A stretch of DNA of 64,000 bases, taken from Streptomyces sp. DH12. Lineage in GTDB: Bacteria; Actinomycetota; Actinomycetes; Streptomycetales; Streptomycetaceae. Under the pieces are notes generated by a model, which did no database searches, was not told where the DNA came from, and saw nothing but the letters and a program-made list of their open reading frames with translations. The DNA lies in contig NZ_JAHWGT010000014.1 of NCBI RefSeq assembly GCF_020873895.1, forward strand, positions 123,363 to 187,362, given 5' to 3'. Shown in pieces: positions 19,431 through 27,104 of this stretch. Positions within the stretch are counted from its first letter, which is position 1. Every line of letters begins with the position of its first letter. The translations under genes were made by a program, and so were the position numbers.

Positions 19431-20858
19431 ATGCGCCGAGCGAAAATCGTCTGCACCCTGGGACCCGCCACCCACTCGTACGACCAGATCAAGGCCCTCG
19501 TCGAGGCCGGGATGGACGTGGCCCGCTTCAACCTCAGCCACGGCACCTACGCCGACCACGAAGAACGCTACGCCCGCGTCCGCAAGGCGTCCGACGAGAC
19601 CGGCCGCAGCGTCGGGGTCCTCGCCGACCTTCAAGGTCCGAAGATCCGTCTCGGCCGCTTCCGCGAGGGGCCCGTACTCCTTGAACGCGGCGACGAGTTC
19701 ACCATCACCACCGAGCCCGTCGAGGGCGACCGCGCCCTGTGCGGCACCACCTACGACGGCCTCGCCGCGGACGTCACCGTCGGCGAGCGGATCCTCGTCG
19801 ACGACGGCCGGGTCGCCCTGGAGGTCACCGCGGTCGACGGCCCCCGCGTCCGCACCCGGGTGCTCGAGGGCGGCATGGTCTCCGACCACAAGGGGCTCAA
19901 CCTCCCCGGAGTCGCCGTCTCCGTCCCCGCCCTCTCCGACAAGGACGTCGAGGACCTGCGCTGGGCGCTGCGCACCGGCGCCGACGTCATCGCGCTCTCC
20001 TTCGTGCGCAGTGGGCGCGACATCGAGGACGTCCACCGCGTGATGGACGAGGAGGGGCGCCGCGTCCCGGTCATCGCGAAGATCGAGAAGCCGCAGGCCG
20101 TGGAGAGCATCGACGACATCGTCGCCGCCTTCGACGGCATCATGGTGGCCCGCGGCGACCTCGGCGTGGAGATGCCGCTGGAGCAGGTGCCGATCGTCCA
20201 GAAGCGCGCCGTCAAGCTCGCCAAGCGCAACGCCAAGCCGGTCATCGTCGCCACCCAGATGCTCGACTCGATGATCGACAACTCCCGCCCCACTCGCGCC
20301 GAGGCGAGCGACGTCGCCAACGCCGTCATCGACGGCACGGACGCCGTGATGCTCTCCGGCGAGACCAGCGTCGGCCGCCACCCGGTCGAGACGGTCCGCA
20401 CGATGAGCCGCATCGTCGCCGCCGCCGAGGAGGACGTGCTCGCCAAGGGCCTGCCGCCCCTGACCGAGCGCAACAAGCCGCGGACGCAGGGCGGCGCGGT
20501 GGCCAGGGCGGCGGCGGAGATCGGGGACTTCCTCGGCGCGAAGTACCTCGTCGCCTTCACCCAGTCCGGTGACACGGTGCAGCGGCTGAGCCGCTACCGG
20601 TCGCCGATCCCGCTCCTGGCCTTCACGCCCGACCCGGCGACGCGCTCGCAGCTCACCCTGACGTGGGGGGTCGAGACCTTCCTCGGCCCGCACGTGGAGT
20701 CGACGGACGCCATGGTGGCGCAGGTGGACGAGCACCTGCTGGAGATCGGCCGCTGCCGGCCGGGCGACGTCGTGGTGATCACGGCGGGTTCGCCGCCCGG
20801 GGTGGCGGGGTCCACGAACCTGGTCCGCGTGCACCGCATCGGCGAGGCGGTCCGCTGA
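19431..20858 (+). CDS. pyk: Pyruvate kinase
   Basis: This glycolytic enzyme makes pyruvate and ATP from phosphoenolpyruvate and ADP. The protein has 475 residues. The N-terminus KIVCTLGPAT and FNLSHG carry the nucleotide and K+ site residues. The active-site Lys lies in IAKIEKPQAV, the Mg2+ ligands are in ARGDLGVE, and the C-domain start is in GTDAVMLSGETSVGRHPVE. The C-terminal regulatory domain is complete. Streptomyces usually have two pyruvate kinases, and this is one of them. Expression is probably from a leaderless transcript. Confidence 0.97.
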   Translation: MRRAKIVCTLGPATHSYDQIKALVEAGMDVARFNLSHGTYADHEERYARVRKASDETGRSVGVLADLQGPKIRLGRFREGPVLLERGDEFTITTEPVEGDRALCGTTYDGLAADVTVGERILVDDGRVALEVTAVDGPRVRTRVLEGGMVSDHKGLNLPGVAVSVPALSDKDVEDLRWALRTGADVIALSFVRSGRDIEDVHRVMDEEGRRVPVIAKIEKPQAVESIDDIVAAFDGIMVARGDLGVEMPLEQVPIVQKRAVKLAKRNAKPVIVATQMLDSMIDNSRPTRAEASDVANAVIDGTDAVMLSGETSVGRHPVETVRTMSRIVAAAEEDVLAKGLPPLTERNKPRTQGGAVARAAAEIGDFLGAKYLVAFTQSGDTVQRLSRYRSPIPLLAFTPDPATRSQLTLTWGVETFLGPHVESTDAMVAQVDEHLLEIGRCRPGDVVVITAGSPPGVAGSTNLVRVHRIGEAVR

Positions 20859-20997
20859 GAGCGCGTTCCACCCGTCCGTACGCCACGGCTCGACGGGCGT
20901 CCGCCGCACGGACGGCGGGGCGCCCGGCGGGGGCTGCGGGGGAGGGGCGCCGAACGGCGAAAAGGCCAGTAGCGTGACCATGGAAACAAAGGAAAAG

Positions 20998-21072
20998 TGC
21001 CCCGGGTCGGACTCGAACCGACACTGTACGGGTTTTGAATCCGTTGCCTGCTGCCAATTGGGCTACCGGGGC
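20998..21072 (-). tRNA. tRNA with CAA anticodon (Leu by codon), short variable arm
   Basis: Read on the minus strand, G1 is at 21072 and A73 at 20998. The acceptor stem GCCCCGG/CCGGGGC is perfect. The D-arm is short (GCC/GGC, loop with GG). The anticodon arm has stem ACGG(A)/(C)CCGT with an A-C mismatch at 31-39 and loop TTCAAAA, so the anticodon is CAA (codon UUG, Leu). The variable region is only ACAGT, 5 nt. The T-arm is GTCGG-TTCGAGT-CCGAC. CCA is not encoded. Bacterial leucine tRNAs normally carry a long variable arm, so either this is an atypical tRNA-Leu or its charging differs. Confidence 0.85.
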
Positions 21073-21128
21073 TCGCAGAATCGAAGGTTTCCCCCGACCC
21101 GCTGCGAGTCCACCATACCGCAGCTAGG

Positions 21129-21134
21129 TAGGCT
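21129..21134 (+). promoter_or_regulatory. -10 hexamer TAGGCT of ANTAR regulator gene
   Basis: TAGGCT would give a start near 21141 and a leader of about 30 nt that contains the GAGGAG ribosome site. On the other strand TATGGT (21117-21112) may be the -10 of the tRNA gene, making this a divergent promoter pair. Confidence 0.4.
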
Positions 21135-21171
21135 CATGGGGAGCTGTACCGCCCCGTAACGAGGAGCCTCC

Positions 21172-21828
21172 GTGACCGCCCCCGAGTCGCCCCAGCCGCC
21201 CGTCGCCGACGACGACACGTCGCACGTCCCGCCGCTGACGACCCGCGTCGTCATCGCCGAGGACGAGGCCCTCATCCGCCTCGACCTCAAGGAGATGCTG
21301 GAGGAGGAGGGGTACTCCGTCGTCGGCGAGGCCGGGGACGGCGCCCGGGCCGTGGAGCTCGCCCGCGAGCACCGCCCCGACCTGGTGATCCTCGACGTGA
21401 AGATGCCCGTGCTCGACGGGATCTCGGCCGCCGAGAAGATCGCCGGCGAGTCGATCGCCCCGGTGCTGATGCTGACCGCCTTCTCCCAGCGGGAGCTGGT
21501 GGAGCGGGCGCGGGACGCGGGGGCGATGGCGTACCTCGTGAAGCCGTTCAGCAAGAGCGACGTCGTCCCGGCGATCGAGATGGCGGTGTCGCGGTTCGCG
21601 GAGCTGCGGGCGCTGGAGAAGGAGGTCGCGGACCTCGCGCAGCGGCTGGAGACGCGCAAGCTGGTGGACCGCGCGAAGAGTGTCCTGCAGACCCAGTACG
21701 GGCTGTCGGAGCCGGCGGCGTTCCGGTGGATCCAGAAGACGTCGATGGACCGCCGCATGTCCATGCAGCAGGTGGCGGAGGCCGTCATCGAGGACGGCGA
21801 GGAGAAGAAGGCCGCCAAGGGCCAGTGA
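21172..21828 (+). CDS. ANTAR-domain response regulator (PdtaR-like)
   Basis: This is a 218-residue two-component regulator that should act on RNA, not DNA. The receiver domain has E30/D31, the phosphorylated D75 (LVILDVKMP), T102 and K124, so it is complete. A coiled-coil linker follows, and then an ANTAR domain (about 150-210: RKLVDRAKSVLQTQYGLSE, AFRWIQKTSMDRRMSM). ANTAR proteins bind paired hairpins in nascent mRNA and prevent termination. GTG 21172 has GAGGAG upstream. No histidine kinase is adjacent, as for pdtaR in mycobacteria, where the kinase PdtaS is encoded elsewhere. A hairpin at 21833 ends the unit. Confidence 0.95.
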   Translation: MTAPESPQPPVADDDTSHVPPLTTRVVIAEDEALIRLDLKEMLEEEGYSVVGEAGDGARAVELAREHRPDLVILDVKMPVLDGISAAEKIAGESIAPVLMLTAFSQRELVERARDAGAMAYLVKPFSKSDVVPAIEMAVSRFAELRALEKEVADLAQRLETRKLVDRAKSVLQTQYGLSEPAAFRWIQKTSMDRRMSMQQVAEAVIEDGEEKKAAKGQ

Positions 21829-21832
21829 GGGT

Positions 21833-21858
21833 CGTACCGGGGCCTCCGCCCCGGTACG
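21833..21858 (+). terminator. Terminator of ANTAR regulator gene
   Basis: CGTACCGGGGC and GCCCCGGTACG form an 11-bp stem with a CTCC loop, 5 nt after the stop. Confidence 0.85.
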
Positions 21859-21891
21859 GCGGTGGGCCGACGGCCGTCGGCCGGGTTCCGG

Positions 21892-21950
21892 GGAAGCCCC
21901 CGGCCCGTCGTCCGCTCCTGTGGGAGGTGGACAACGGGCCGGGGGCTTCC
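21892..21950 (+). terminator. Large second hairpin
   Basis: A 17-bp perfect stem (21892-21908 with 21934-21950) encloses a 25-nt loop. It may be a back-up terminator, or a structure in a leader transcript read by the ANTAR protein. Confidence 0.5.
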
Positions 21951-22013
21951 GCCGTTCCCGGACCGGCGCAGCTCAGGGGCGGTTTTCAGCCGGGACGTGC
22001 GGGGTTGTGAAGA

Positions 22014-22075
22014 TCATGTGCCGGTCGCCGTGATGTCCGCTGGCCGGTAAGGAGTGTTCTGTTTCCGGCACATGA
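22014..22075. promoter_or_regulatory. 11-bp inverted repeat, 40-nt spacer
   Basis: TCATGTGCCGG (22014-22024) and CCGGCACATGA (22065-22075) are exact reverse complements. They lie about 165-225 nt before livK and could be paired operator half-sites or arms of an RNA structure. Confidence 0.45.
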
Positions 22076-22177
22076 CCCAGGTCACAGGGGGATCACACAT
22101 CGGTCGGCCACCTATCCGATGAGCCGAACAGACGATTACATTCCCCGCACACCGCACGGACAAGCGGTGTCATGTGA

Positions 22178-22196
22178 GGAAGTTGTTCGAACTTCC
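22178..22196. promoter_or_regulatory. Short palindrome in livK promoter region
   Basis: GGAAGTT-GTTCG-AACTTCC is a 7-bp inverted repeat with a 5-nt centre, 41 nt before the livK start. It could be a regulator site or leader hairpin. Confidence 0.4.
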
Positions 22197-22237
22197 AGCT
22201 CACACAAGATCGTTCGGGCGGCTCCAGGGAGTGCGTT

Positions 22238-23395
22238 GTGCTGAACAGAACCCTCGTCAGAATTGCTGTTCCAGTGGTCGTCGGCGCCCTCGCGTTGACC
22301 GGTTGCGGCGATTCGGGCAGTGACGGTGACACCCTCAAGATCGCTTTCCAGGGGCCGCTGTCCGGCGACAACGTCGCCCTCGGCGAGAACATGCAGAACG
22401 GTGTGAAACTGGCCATCGACCAGGCGAACGCCAAGGGTGACCTCGACGTCAAGCTGGAGTACGTGGCCGCGGACGACCAGGGGCTTCCCGACAAGGCCAC
22501 GGCCGCCGCGCAGAAGGCCATCGACGACGAGAGCGTCGTCGCCGTCGTCGGCCCCGCCTTCTCGGGCCCCACGAACACCGCCTCCCCCCTCTACACCGAG
22601 GCGGGCCTGGTGACGGTGTCGCCGTCGGCGACCAACCCGAACCTCACGGACCCGAAGAACGGCTTCGAGAGCCTGTTGCGCGGCGTCCCCAACGACAGCC
22701 AGCAGGGCGCCGCGATGGCGACCTACTACGCCAAGAAGCTCCAGGCGAAGAAGGTCTACCTGCTCGACGACAAGACGGACTACGGCACCGGCCTCGCCGC
22801 CGTCGCCGAGAAGAACCTCAAGGCCGCCGGCGTCCAGGTCGTCCGCAAGGCCGTCCCGCAGAAGACGCCGGACTACAGCGCCACCGCGAAGGACGTCGTC
22901 AACTCCAAGGCCGACGCCCTCATCTACGCCGGCTACTACCAGGACGCCGCGCCGTTCGCCAAGAAGCTCAAGGAGGCCGGCTACAAGGGCGCCGCGATCT
23001 CCGGTGACGGCACCAACGACGCCAAGTTCATCGAGCTGGCCGGCGACGCGTCGGAGAACTGGTTCCTCACCTGCCCCTGCACGGACGCCACCGTCGAGGC
23101 CGGCACGAAGAAGTTCGCCGCCGACTACCAGAAGGCGTTCAATCGGGCCCCCGGTACGTACTCCGCGGAGTCGTACGACATCACCAACATGATCATCGAG
23201 CAGATCAAGGGCCTGAAGGGCGACGTCCAGCGCCAGGCGCTGCGCGACGCGCTGGCCAAGGCCAGCTACAAGGGCCTGACCAAGACCTTCTCCTTCGACG
23301 AGAACGGCGAGTTCAAGGGTACGGACGTGTACCTGTACCAGGTGAAGGGCGGCAAGATCGCCTACCAGGGCAACGTCAACCAGCTGGTCGGCTGA
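22238..23395 (+). CDS. livK: Branched-chain amino acid ABC transporter, substrate-binding lipoprotein
   Basis: This 385-residue type I periplasmic-binding-fold lipoprotein is anchored outside the membrane. GTG 22238 follows AGGGAG. The signal peptide ends in a lipobox, LALTGC, with Cys23 for lipid attachment. The mature protein begins with the LKIAFQGPLSGDNVALG strand and contains VVAVVGPAFSGPTNTA and LVTVSPSATNPNL, typical of Leu/Ile/Val-binding proteins. Cys pair CPC at about 284-286 may form a disulfide. A strong hairpin between this gene and livH could keep the binding protein more abundant than the permeases. Confidence 0.95.
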   Translation: MLNRTLVRIAVPVVVGALALTGCGDSGSDGDTLKIAFQGPLSGDNVALGENMQNGVKLAIDQANAKGDLDVKLEYVAADDQGLPDKATAAAQKAIDDESVVAVVGPAFSGPTNTASPLYTEAGLVTVSPSATNPNLTDPKNGFESLLRGVPNDSQQGAAMATYYAKKLQAKKVYLLDDKTDYGTGLAAVAEKNLKAAGVQVVRKAVPQKTPDYSATAKDVVNSKADALIYAGYYQDAAPFAKKLKEAGYKGAAISGDGTNDAKFIELAGDASENWFLTCPCTDATVEAGTKKFAADYQKAFNRAPGTYSAESYDITNMIIEQIKGLKGDVQRQALRDALAKASYKGLTKTFSFDENGEFKGTDVYLYQVKGGKIAYQGNVNQLVG

Positions 23396-23421
23396 GGCCG
23401 CGAGCGGCTTGACGCCGGGTG

Positions 23422-23457
23422 ACGGGGGCCGGGAGGCGCGCTTCTCCCGGCCCCCGT
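23422..23457 (+). terminator. Hairpin between livK and livH
   Basis: A 14-bp perfect stem (23422-23435 with 23444-23457) with an 8-nt loop lies in the 180-nt gap. It probably acts as a partial terminator or 3'-end stabiliser inside the operon. Confidence 0.7.
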
Positions 23458-23575
23458 CCGGCACCGGGGTCCCCCCTCCCACCCCGCACGTGTCTGATTC
23501 GCCTGTCCCGCCGCGGACCGCTGCCGCCATGAGCGCCACGGCCTCCGCCCGGTTCCCACAAGGAAGTTCGTTCCC

Positions 23576-24499
23576 ATGTCCCTCCAGGATTTCTGGGACT
23601 ACCTCGTCCTAGGTGTGATGCTCGGCTCGCTGTACGCCGTCATCGCCATCGGCTACACCCTCGTCTACGGCGTCCTCCAGCTGATCAACTTCGCGCACAG
23701 CGAGGTCTTCATGCTCGGCGCCTACGGCAGCCTCATCGTCCTCCAGCTGGTCAGCCCGGGGGACAACCCCTCGGCGCTGGCCTCCATCGGCTTCGTCGCC
23801 CTGGCCATGGCCGGCTCCGCGCTCTTCGGCGGCGTCACCGCCTACGGCCTGGAGAAGGTGGCCTACCGGCCGCTGCGCCGCCGGGGCGCGCCCCGCCTGA
23901 TCTTCCTCATCACCGCGATCGGCGCCTCCTTCTTCCTCTACAACCTCGCCGGCAAGCTCTTCGGGCGCGACCCCGTGACGCTGCCGGAGATGTACGACAA
24001 CCACGCCGTGTTCAGCCTCTTCGGCGCCGGCGTCAACGTCACCCAGCTGCTCCAGTTCCTCACCGCCGTCGTGATGATGGTCGGCCTCGACCTGCTGGTG
24101 AACCGCACGAAGCTCGGCAAGGGCATCCGGGCCGTCGCCCAGGACGCCGAGGTCGCCTCCCTCATGGGCGTGGACATCGACCGGGTCATCTCCCGGACCT
24201 TCGTCATCGGCGGCGTGCTCGGCGGTGTCGCCGGCTTCCTCTTCGCCAACCTCAACCAGGTCTCGTACACCATGGGCTTCATCCCCGGCATCACGGCGTT
24301 CGCGGCGGCCGTCGTCGGCGGCATCGGCAACATCCGCGGCGCGATGGCCGGCGGGGTGCTGATCGGTGTGGTCGAGACGATGACCGTGCCGCTCCTCGGC
24401 GACGAGTGGCGGAGCGTCTCCGCCATGGTCGTCCTGATTCTCGTGCTGATGTTCCGTCCGATGGGCATCCTCGGCAAGCAAGTGGGGAGGGCGGCGTGA
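23576..24499 (+). CDS. livH: Branched-chain amino acid ABC transporter permease
   Basis: This 307-residue inner-membrane permease has about eight hydrophobic helices, starting GVMLGSLYAVIAIGYTLVYGVLQLINFAH. The conserved cytoplasmic loop that contacts the ATPases has GKGIRAVAQDAEVASLMGVD, the EAA-like motif of LivH. ATG 23576 has AAGGAAG upstream. The end overlaps livM (GTGA), so translation is coupled. Confidence 0.95.
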   Translation: MSLQDFWDYLVLGVMLGSLYAVIAIGYTLVYGVLQLINFAHSEVFMLGAYGSLIVLQLVSPGDNPSALASIGFVALAMAGSALFGGVTAYGLEKVAYRPLRRRGAPRLIFLITAIGASFFLYNLAGKLFGRDPVTLPEMYDNHAVFSLFGAGVNVTQLLQFLTAVVMMVGLDLLVNRTKLGKGIRAVAQDAEVASLMGVDIDRVISRTFVIGGVLGGVAGFLFANLNQVSYTMGFIPGITAFAAAVVGGIGNIRGAMAGGVLIGVVETMTVPLLGDEWRSVSAMVVLILVLMFRPMGILGKQVGRAA

Positions 24500-25869
24500 G
24501 CACGGTGGAATCCTCCACGAAGGACGTGGCTTCCGCGGCGAGCAGGCTCCGTCGTACGGCGTGGTACCAGCAGCCCCGGTTCACCCGGCTGTGGACGCTG
24601 CTCGCGCTCGGCGTCCTGCTGGCGCTGGTCACCGGTGAGCAGGGCAACACGCGGGACATCTTCTTCTCGATCGAGAGCTCCCTGACCGGCTCGCACCTGT
24701 GGGTGTGCCTCGCCCTCACGGTGGGCGTGTGGGGCTTGCGCGAGTTCGCGGGCGAGCCCATCAGGGGCGCCGTGGGCCAGGCCCGTTCGGCCGCGGGCGG
24801 TCCGGTCGGCGCGCTGCGCGAGCGGTTCCAGGGCGACCGGCGGTTGCGCTGGGGCCTGATGGGCCTCGCGCTGGTGCTGGCCCTCGTCGTCCCGTCGACG
24901 CTGTCGCGGACGTGGCAGACGGTCCTGGTCGACCAGATCGCGATCTTCGCGCTGCTGGCCATCGGCCTCAACGTCGTGATCGGCTGGGCGGGCCTGCTGG
25001 ACCTGGGCTTCTTCGCCTTCTTCGCCGTGGGCGCCTACTCGACGGCGTTCTGGACGGGGCGCCTGCCCATCGAACCGCCCGTCGTGCTGAACCCGTTCTG
25101 GGTCATCCCGATCGCGGTGGTCACCTGCCTGGTCACCGGGTTGCTGCTCGGCGCGCCGACGCTCCGGCTGCGGGGTGACTACCTGGCGATCGTGACGCTC
25201 GGCTTCCACGAGATCATCTACCTGGTGGCGAAGAACGCCGACGGCGTGACGGGCGGCCCGCAGGGCGCCCGCCTCATCCCGGACTTCTCGTTCGACTTCG
25301 CCGGCATCCAGTACTCGTGGTCGATCAAGCCGCTGCCGTACTGGTACCTGCTGGTGTTCTTCATCGTGCTGGTGATCATCCTCTTCTCGCGGCTGGAGCA
25401 CTCCCGGGTCGGCCGGGCGTGGACCGCGATCCGCGAGGACGAGATCGCGGCGGCCGCGAACGGCGTCGACACCGTGCGGTTCAAGCTGATGGCCTTCGCG
25501 ATCGGCGCGTCCACCTCGGGCGTCGCCGGCGTGATCTTCACCAGCAAGTACGGCTACATCAACCCCGAGGTGTTCCCGCTGCTCCAGTCGATCCTGATCC
25601 TGGCGTACGTGATCTTCGGCGGCATGGGGTCGATCCCGGGCGTGCTGATGGGCGCGGCCGCCCTGGTGTGGCTCCCCGAGGCGCTGAAGGACTACGTGGA
25701 CCCGTCCGACCGGTACATGTACCTGGGCGCCCTGCTCGTGATCATGATGATTTACCGGCCCCAGGGCATCTGGCCGTCCCGGCGGCGTCAGCGGGAGCTG
25801 AAGCTGGCGGAGGAGGGCCTCGGCGACGCCGACGCGATGTCCGAGCCGGCGGGAGGCAAGATCCGATGA
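24496..25869 (+). CDS. livM: Branched-chain amino acid ABC transporter permease
   Basis: This is the second permease, with 457 residues, longer than LivH because of an N-terminal extension. The start is GTG 24496, preceded by GGGGAGG and overlapping the livH stop. The first 130 residues hold two extra hydrophobic segments and a charged loop. The LivM core starts around ALLAIGLNVVIGWAGLLDLGFFAFFAVGAY. The ATPase-contact loop RVGRAWTAIREDEIAAAANG is intact. The protein ends with a charged tail and its stop overlaps livG (ATGA). Confidence 0.94.
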   Translation: MSTVESSTKDVASAASRLRRTAWYQQPRFTRLWTLLALGVLLALVTGEQGNTRDIFFSIESSLTGSHLWVCLALTVGVWGLREFAGEPIRGAVGQARSAAGGPVGALRERFQGDRRLRWGLMGLALVLALVVPSTLSRTWQTVLVDQIAIFALLAIGLNVVIGWAGLLDLGFFAFFAVGAYSTAFWTGRLPIEPPVVLNPFWVIPIAVVTCLVTGLLLGAPTLRLRGDYLAIVTLGFHEIIYLVAKNADGVTGGPQGARLIPDFSFDFAGIQYSWSIKPLPYWYLLVFFIVLVIILFSRLEHSRVGRAWTAIREDEIAAAANGVDTVRFKLMAFAIGASTSGVAGVIFTSKYGYINPEVFPLLQSILILAYVIFGGMGSIPGVLMGAAALVWLPEALKDYVDPSDRYMYLGALLVIMMIYRPQGIWPSRRRQRELKLAEEGLGDADAMSEPAGGKIR

Positions 25870-27104
25870 GCACTGACGTGACGAGCCCTGAGGTGACGGG
25901 TGCGCCGGCCGCGGAGCCGGTGCTCCAGGTGACGGGCGTGACGCTGCGGTTCGGTGGGCTGACGGTCCTCGACAACGTCGACATGTCGATGCGCCGGGGC
26001 GAGGTCCTGGCCGTGATCGGCCCGAACGGCGCGGGCAAGACCTCCTTCTTCAACTCCCTGACGGGCGCCTACACCCCGCAGGAAGGGAAGATCGTCTTCG
26101 TCTCGAAGGACGGCGGGCGGAAGTCCCTGCTCGGCAGCAAGCCCCACCTGGTGAACCGGGTGGGGGTGGCCCGTACCTTCCAGAACATCCGGCTGTTCGC
26201 GGCGCTCACGGCGCTGGAGAACGTGAAGATCGCGGCGGAGACCCGGCTCAAGGCCGGTCCCGTGTCGATCATGCTGGGCCTGCCCGGCGCGCGCCGGGCG
26301 GAGCGGCAGAGCGACGAACGCGCCCACCGGCTGCTGACGTTCGTCGGCCTGGAGGACAAGCTCAACGAGATCGCCGGCAGCCTCAGCTACGGCGACCAGC
26401 GGAGCCTGGAGATCGCCCGTGCCCTCGCGACCGACCCGCAGGTGCTGCTGCTGGACGAGCCGGCGGCGGGCACCAACCCGACGGAGAAGCTGGAGCTGGA
26501 GCGGCTGATCCGCCGGATCAACACCGAGCTGGGCGTGAGCGTGCTCCTGATCGAGCACGACATGCGGCTGGTCATGTCGGTCGCCGACCGCGTGATGGTC
26601 CTCAACTTCGGCAAGAAGATCGCCGAGGGCACGCCGAGCGAGGTCCAGCAGCATCCGGCGGTGGTCGAGGCGTACCTGGGCAGCTCCGCGGAGGACGCGG
26701 AGGCGGTCCGGCACGCGGTCGAGGACCGGCACGCGGAGACCGCCCCGGCCGCCGCCCCCGCCTCCACCGGGGCCGCGGAGGCCACCGGGGGTGATGCGGA
26801 GGAGGCCGGCGACGGCGGGACCGGTACGGCTGACGACGCCGGTGCGCGGGAGCCCGCCGCCGCGCGGGACGCGGACACCGGCGCCACCACCGGCGCCACC
26901 GGCGACGACGCCGGCGCCGCGGACGAAGCGGGAACCACGACTGACACCACTGCCGCTGCCGACGACGACGACGCGGACGACGCGGATGACGCGGGCGGAG
27001 CGGACGGAGCGGACGACACCGACGGTGCGGCCGGCAGGCGTGGCGACGAGGTCCGGGCGGACGGCGCGAGCCGTGCGCGGAGCGACGAGGAGAGCGGCCA
27101 GTGA
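25866..27104 (+). CDS. livG: Branched-chain amino acid ABC transporter ATPase with long acidic tail
   Basis: This ATPase subunit has 412 residues. Walker A GPNGAGKT is at 52-59, the signature LSYGDQ at 173-178, Walker B VLLLDEPA at about 193-200, and the H-loop His231. The conserved part ends near residue 275 (VVEAYLG), the usual end of LivG. A further 135 residues follow, rich in Ala, Asp, Gly, Thr and Glu, with runs such as DDDDADDADDAGG and almost no hydrophobic residues, so they are probably disordered. The reading frame is clean, and the tail ends just where livF starts (GTGA). The tail has no function I can recognise. Confidence 0.95.
   Translation: MSTDVTSPEVTGAPAAEPVLQVTGVTLRFGGLTVLDNVDMSMRRGEVLAVIGPNGAGKTSFFNSLTGAYTPQEGKIVFVSKDGGRKSLLGSKPHLVNRVGVARTFQNIRLFAALTALENVKIAAETRLKAGPVSIMLGLPGARRAERQSDERAHRLLTFVGLEDKLNEIAGSLSYGDQRSLEIARALATDPQVLLLDEPAAGTNPTEKLELERLIRRINTELGVSVLLIEHDMRLVMSVADRVMVLNFGKKIAEGTPSEVQQHPAVVEAYLGSSAEDAEAVRHAVEDRHAETAPAAAPASTGAAEATGGDAEEAGDGGTGTADDAGAREPAAARDADTGATTGATGDDAGAADEAGTTTDTTAAADDDDADDADDAGGADGADDTDGAAGRRGDEVRADGASRARSDEESGQ

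Larger units (their letters stand above)
21829..22237 (+). other. Leader/intergenic region upstream of liv operon
   Basis: This 409-nt region has no gene. It contains in order a terminator (21833-21858), a second large inverted repeat (21892-21950), an 11-bp inverted repeat with a 40-nt spacer (22014-22024 and 22065-22075) and a small hairpin or operator (22178-22196). The last third is AT-richer than the genes and should hold the livK promoter. Confidence 0.6.

Noticed and set aside
20974-21159. 61-residue plus-strand frame
   Set aside because: It is read straight through the tRNA gene on the opposite strand.
25751-25753. TTA triplet in livM (possible bldA control)
   Set aside because: The codons there are ATG ATT TAC CGG, so the TTA is out of frame. 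I noticed no in-frame TTA codon in the genes here, but I did not check every codon.
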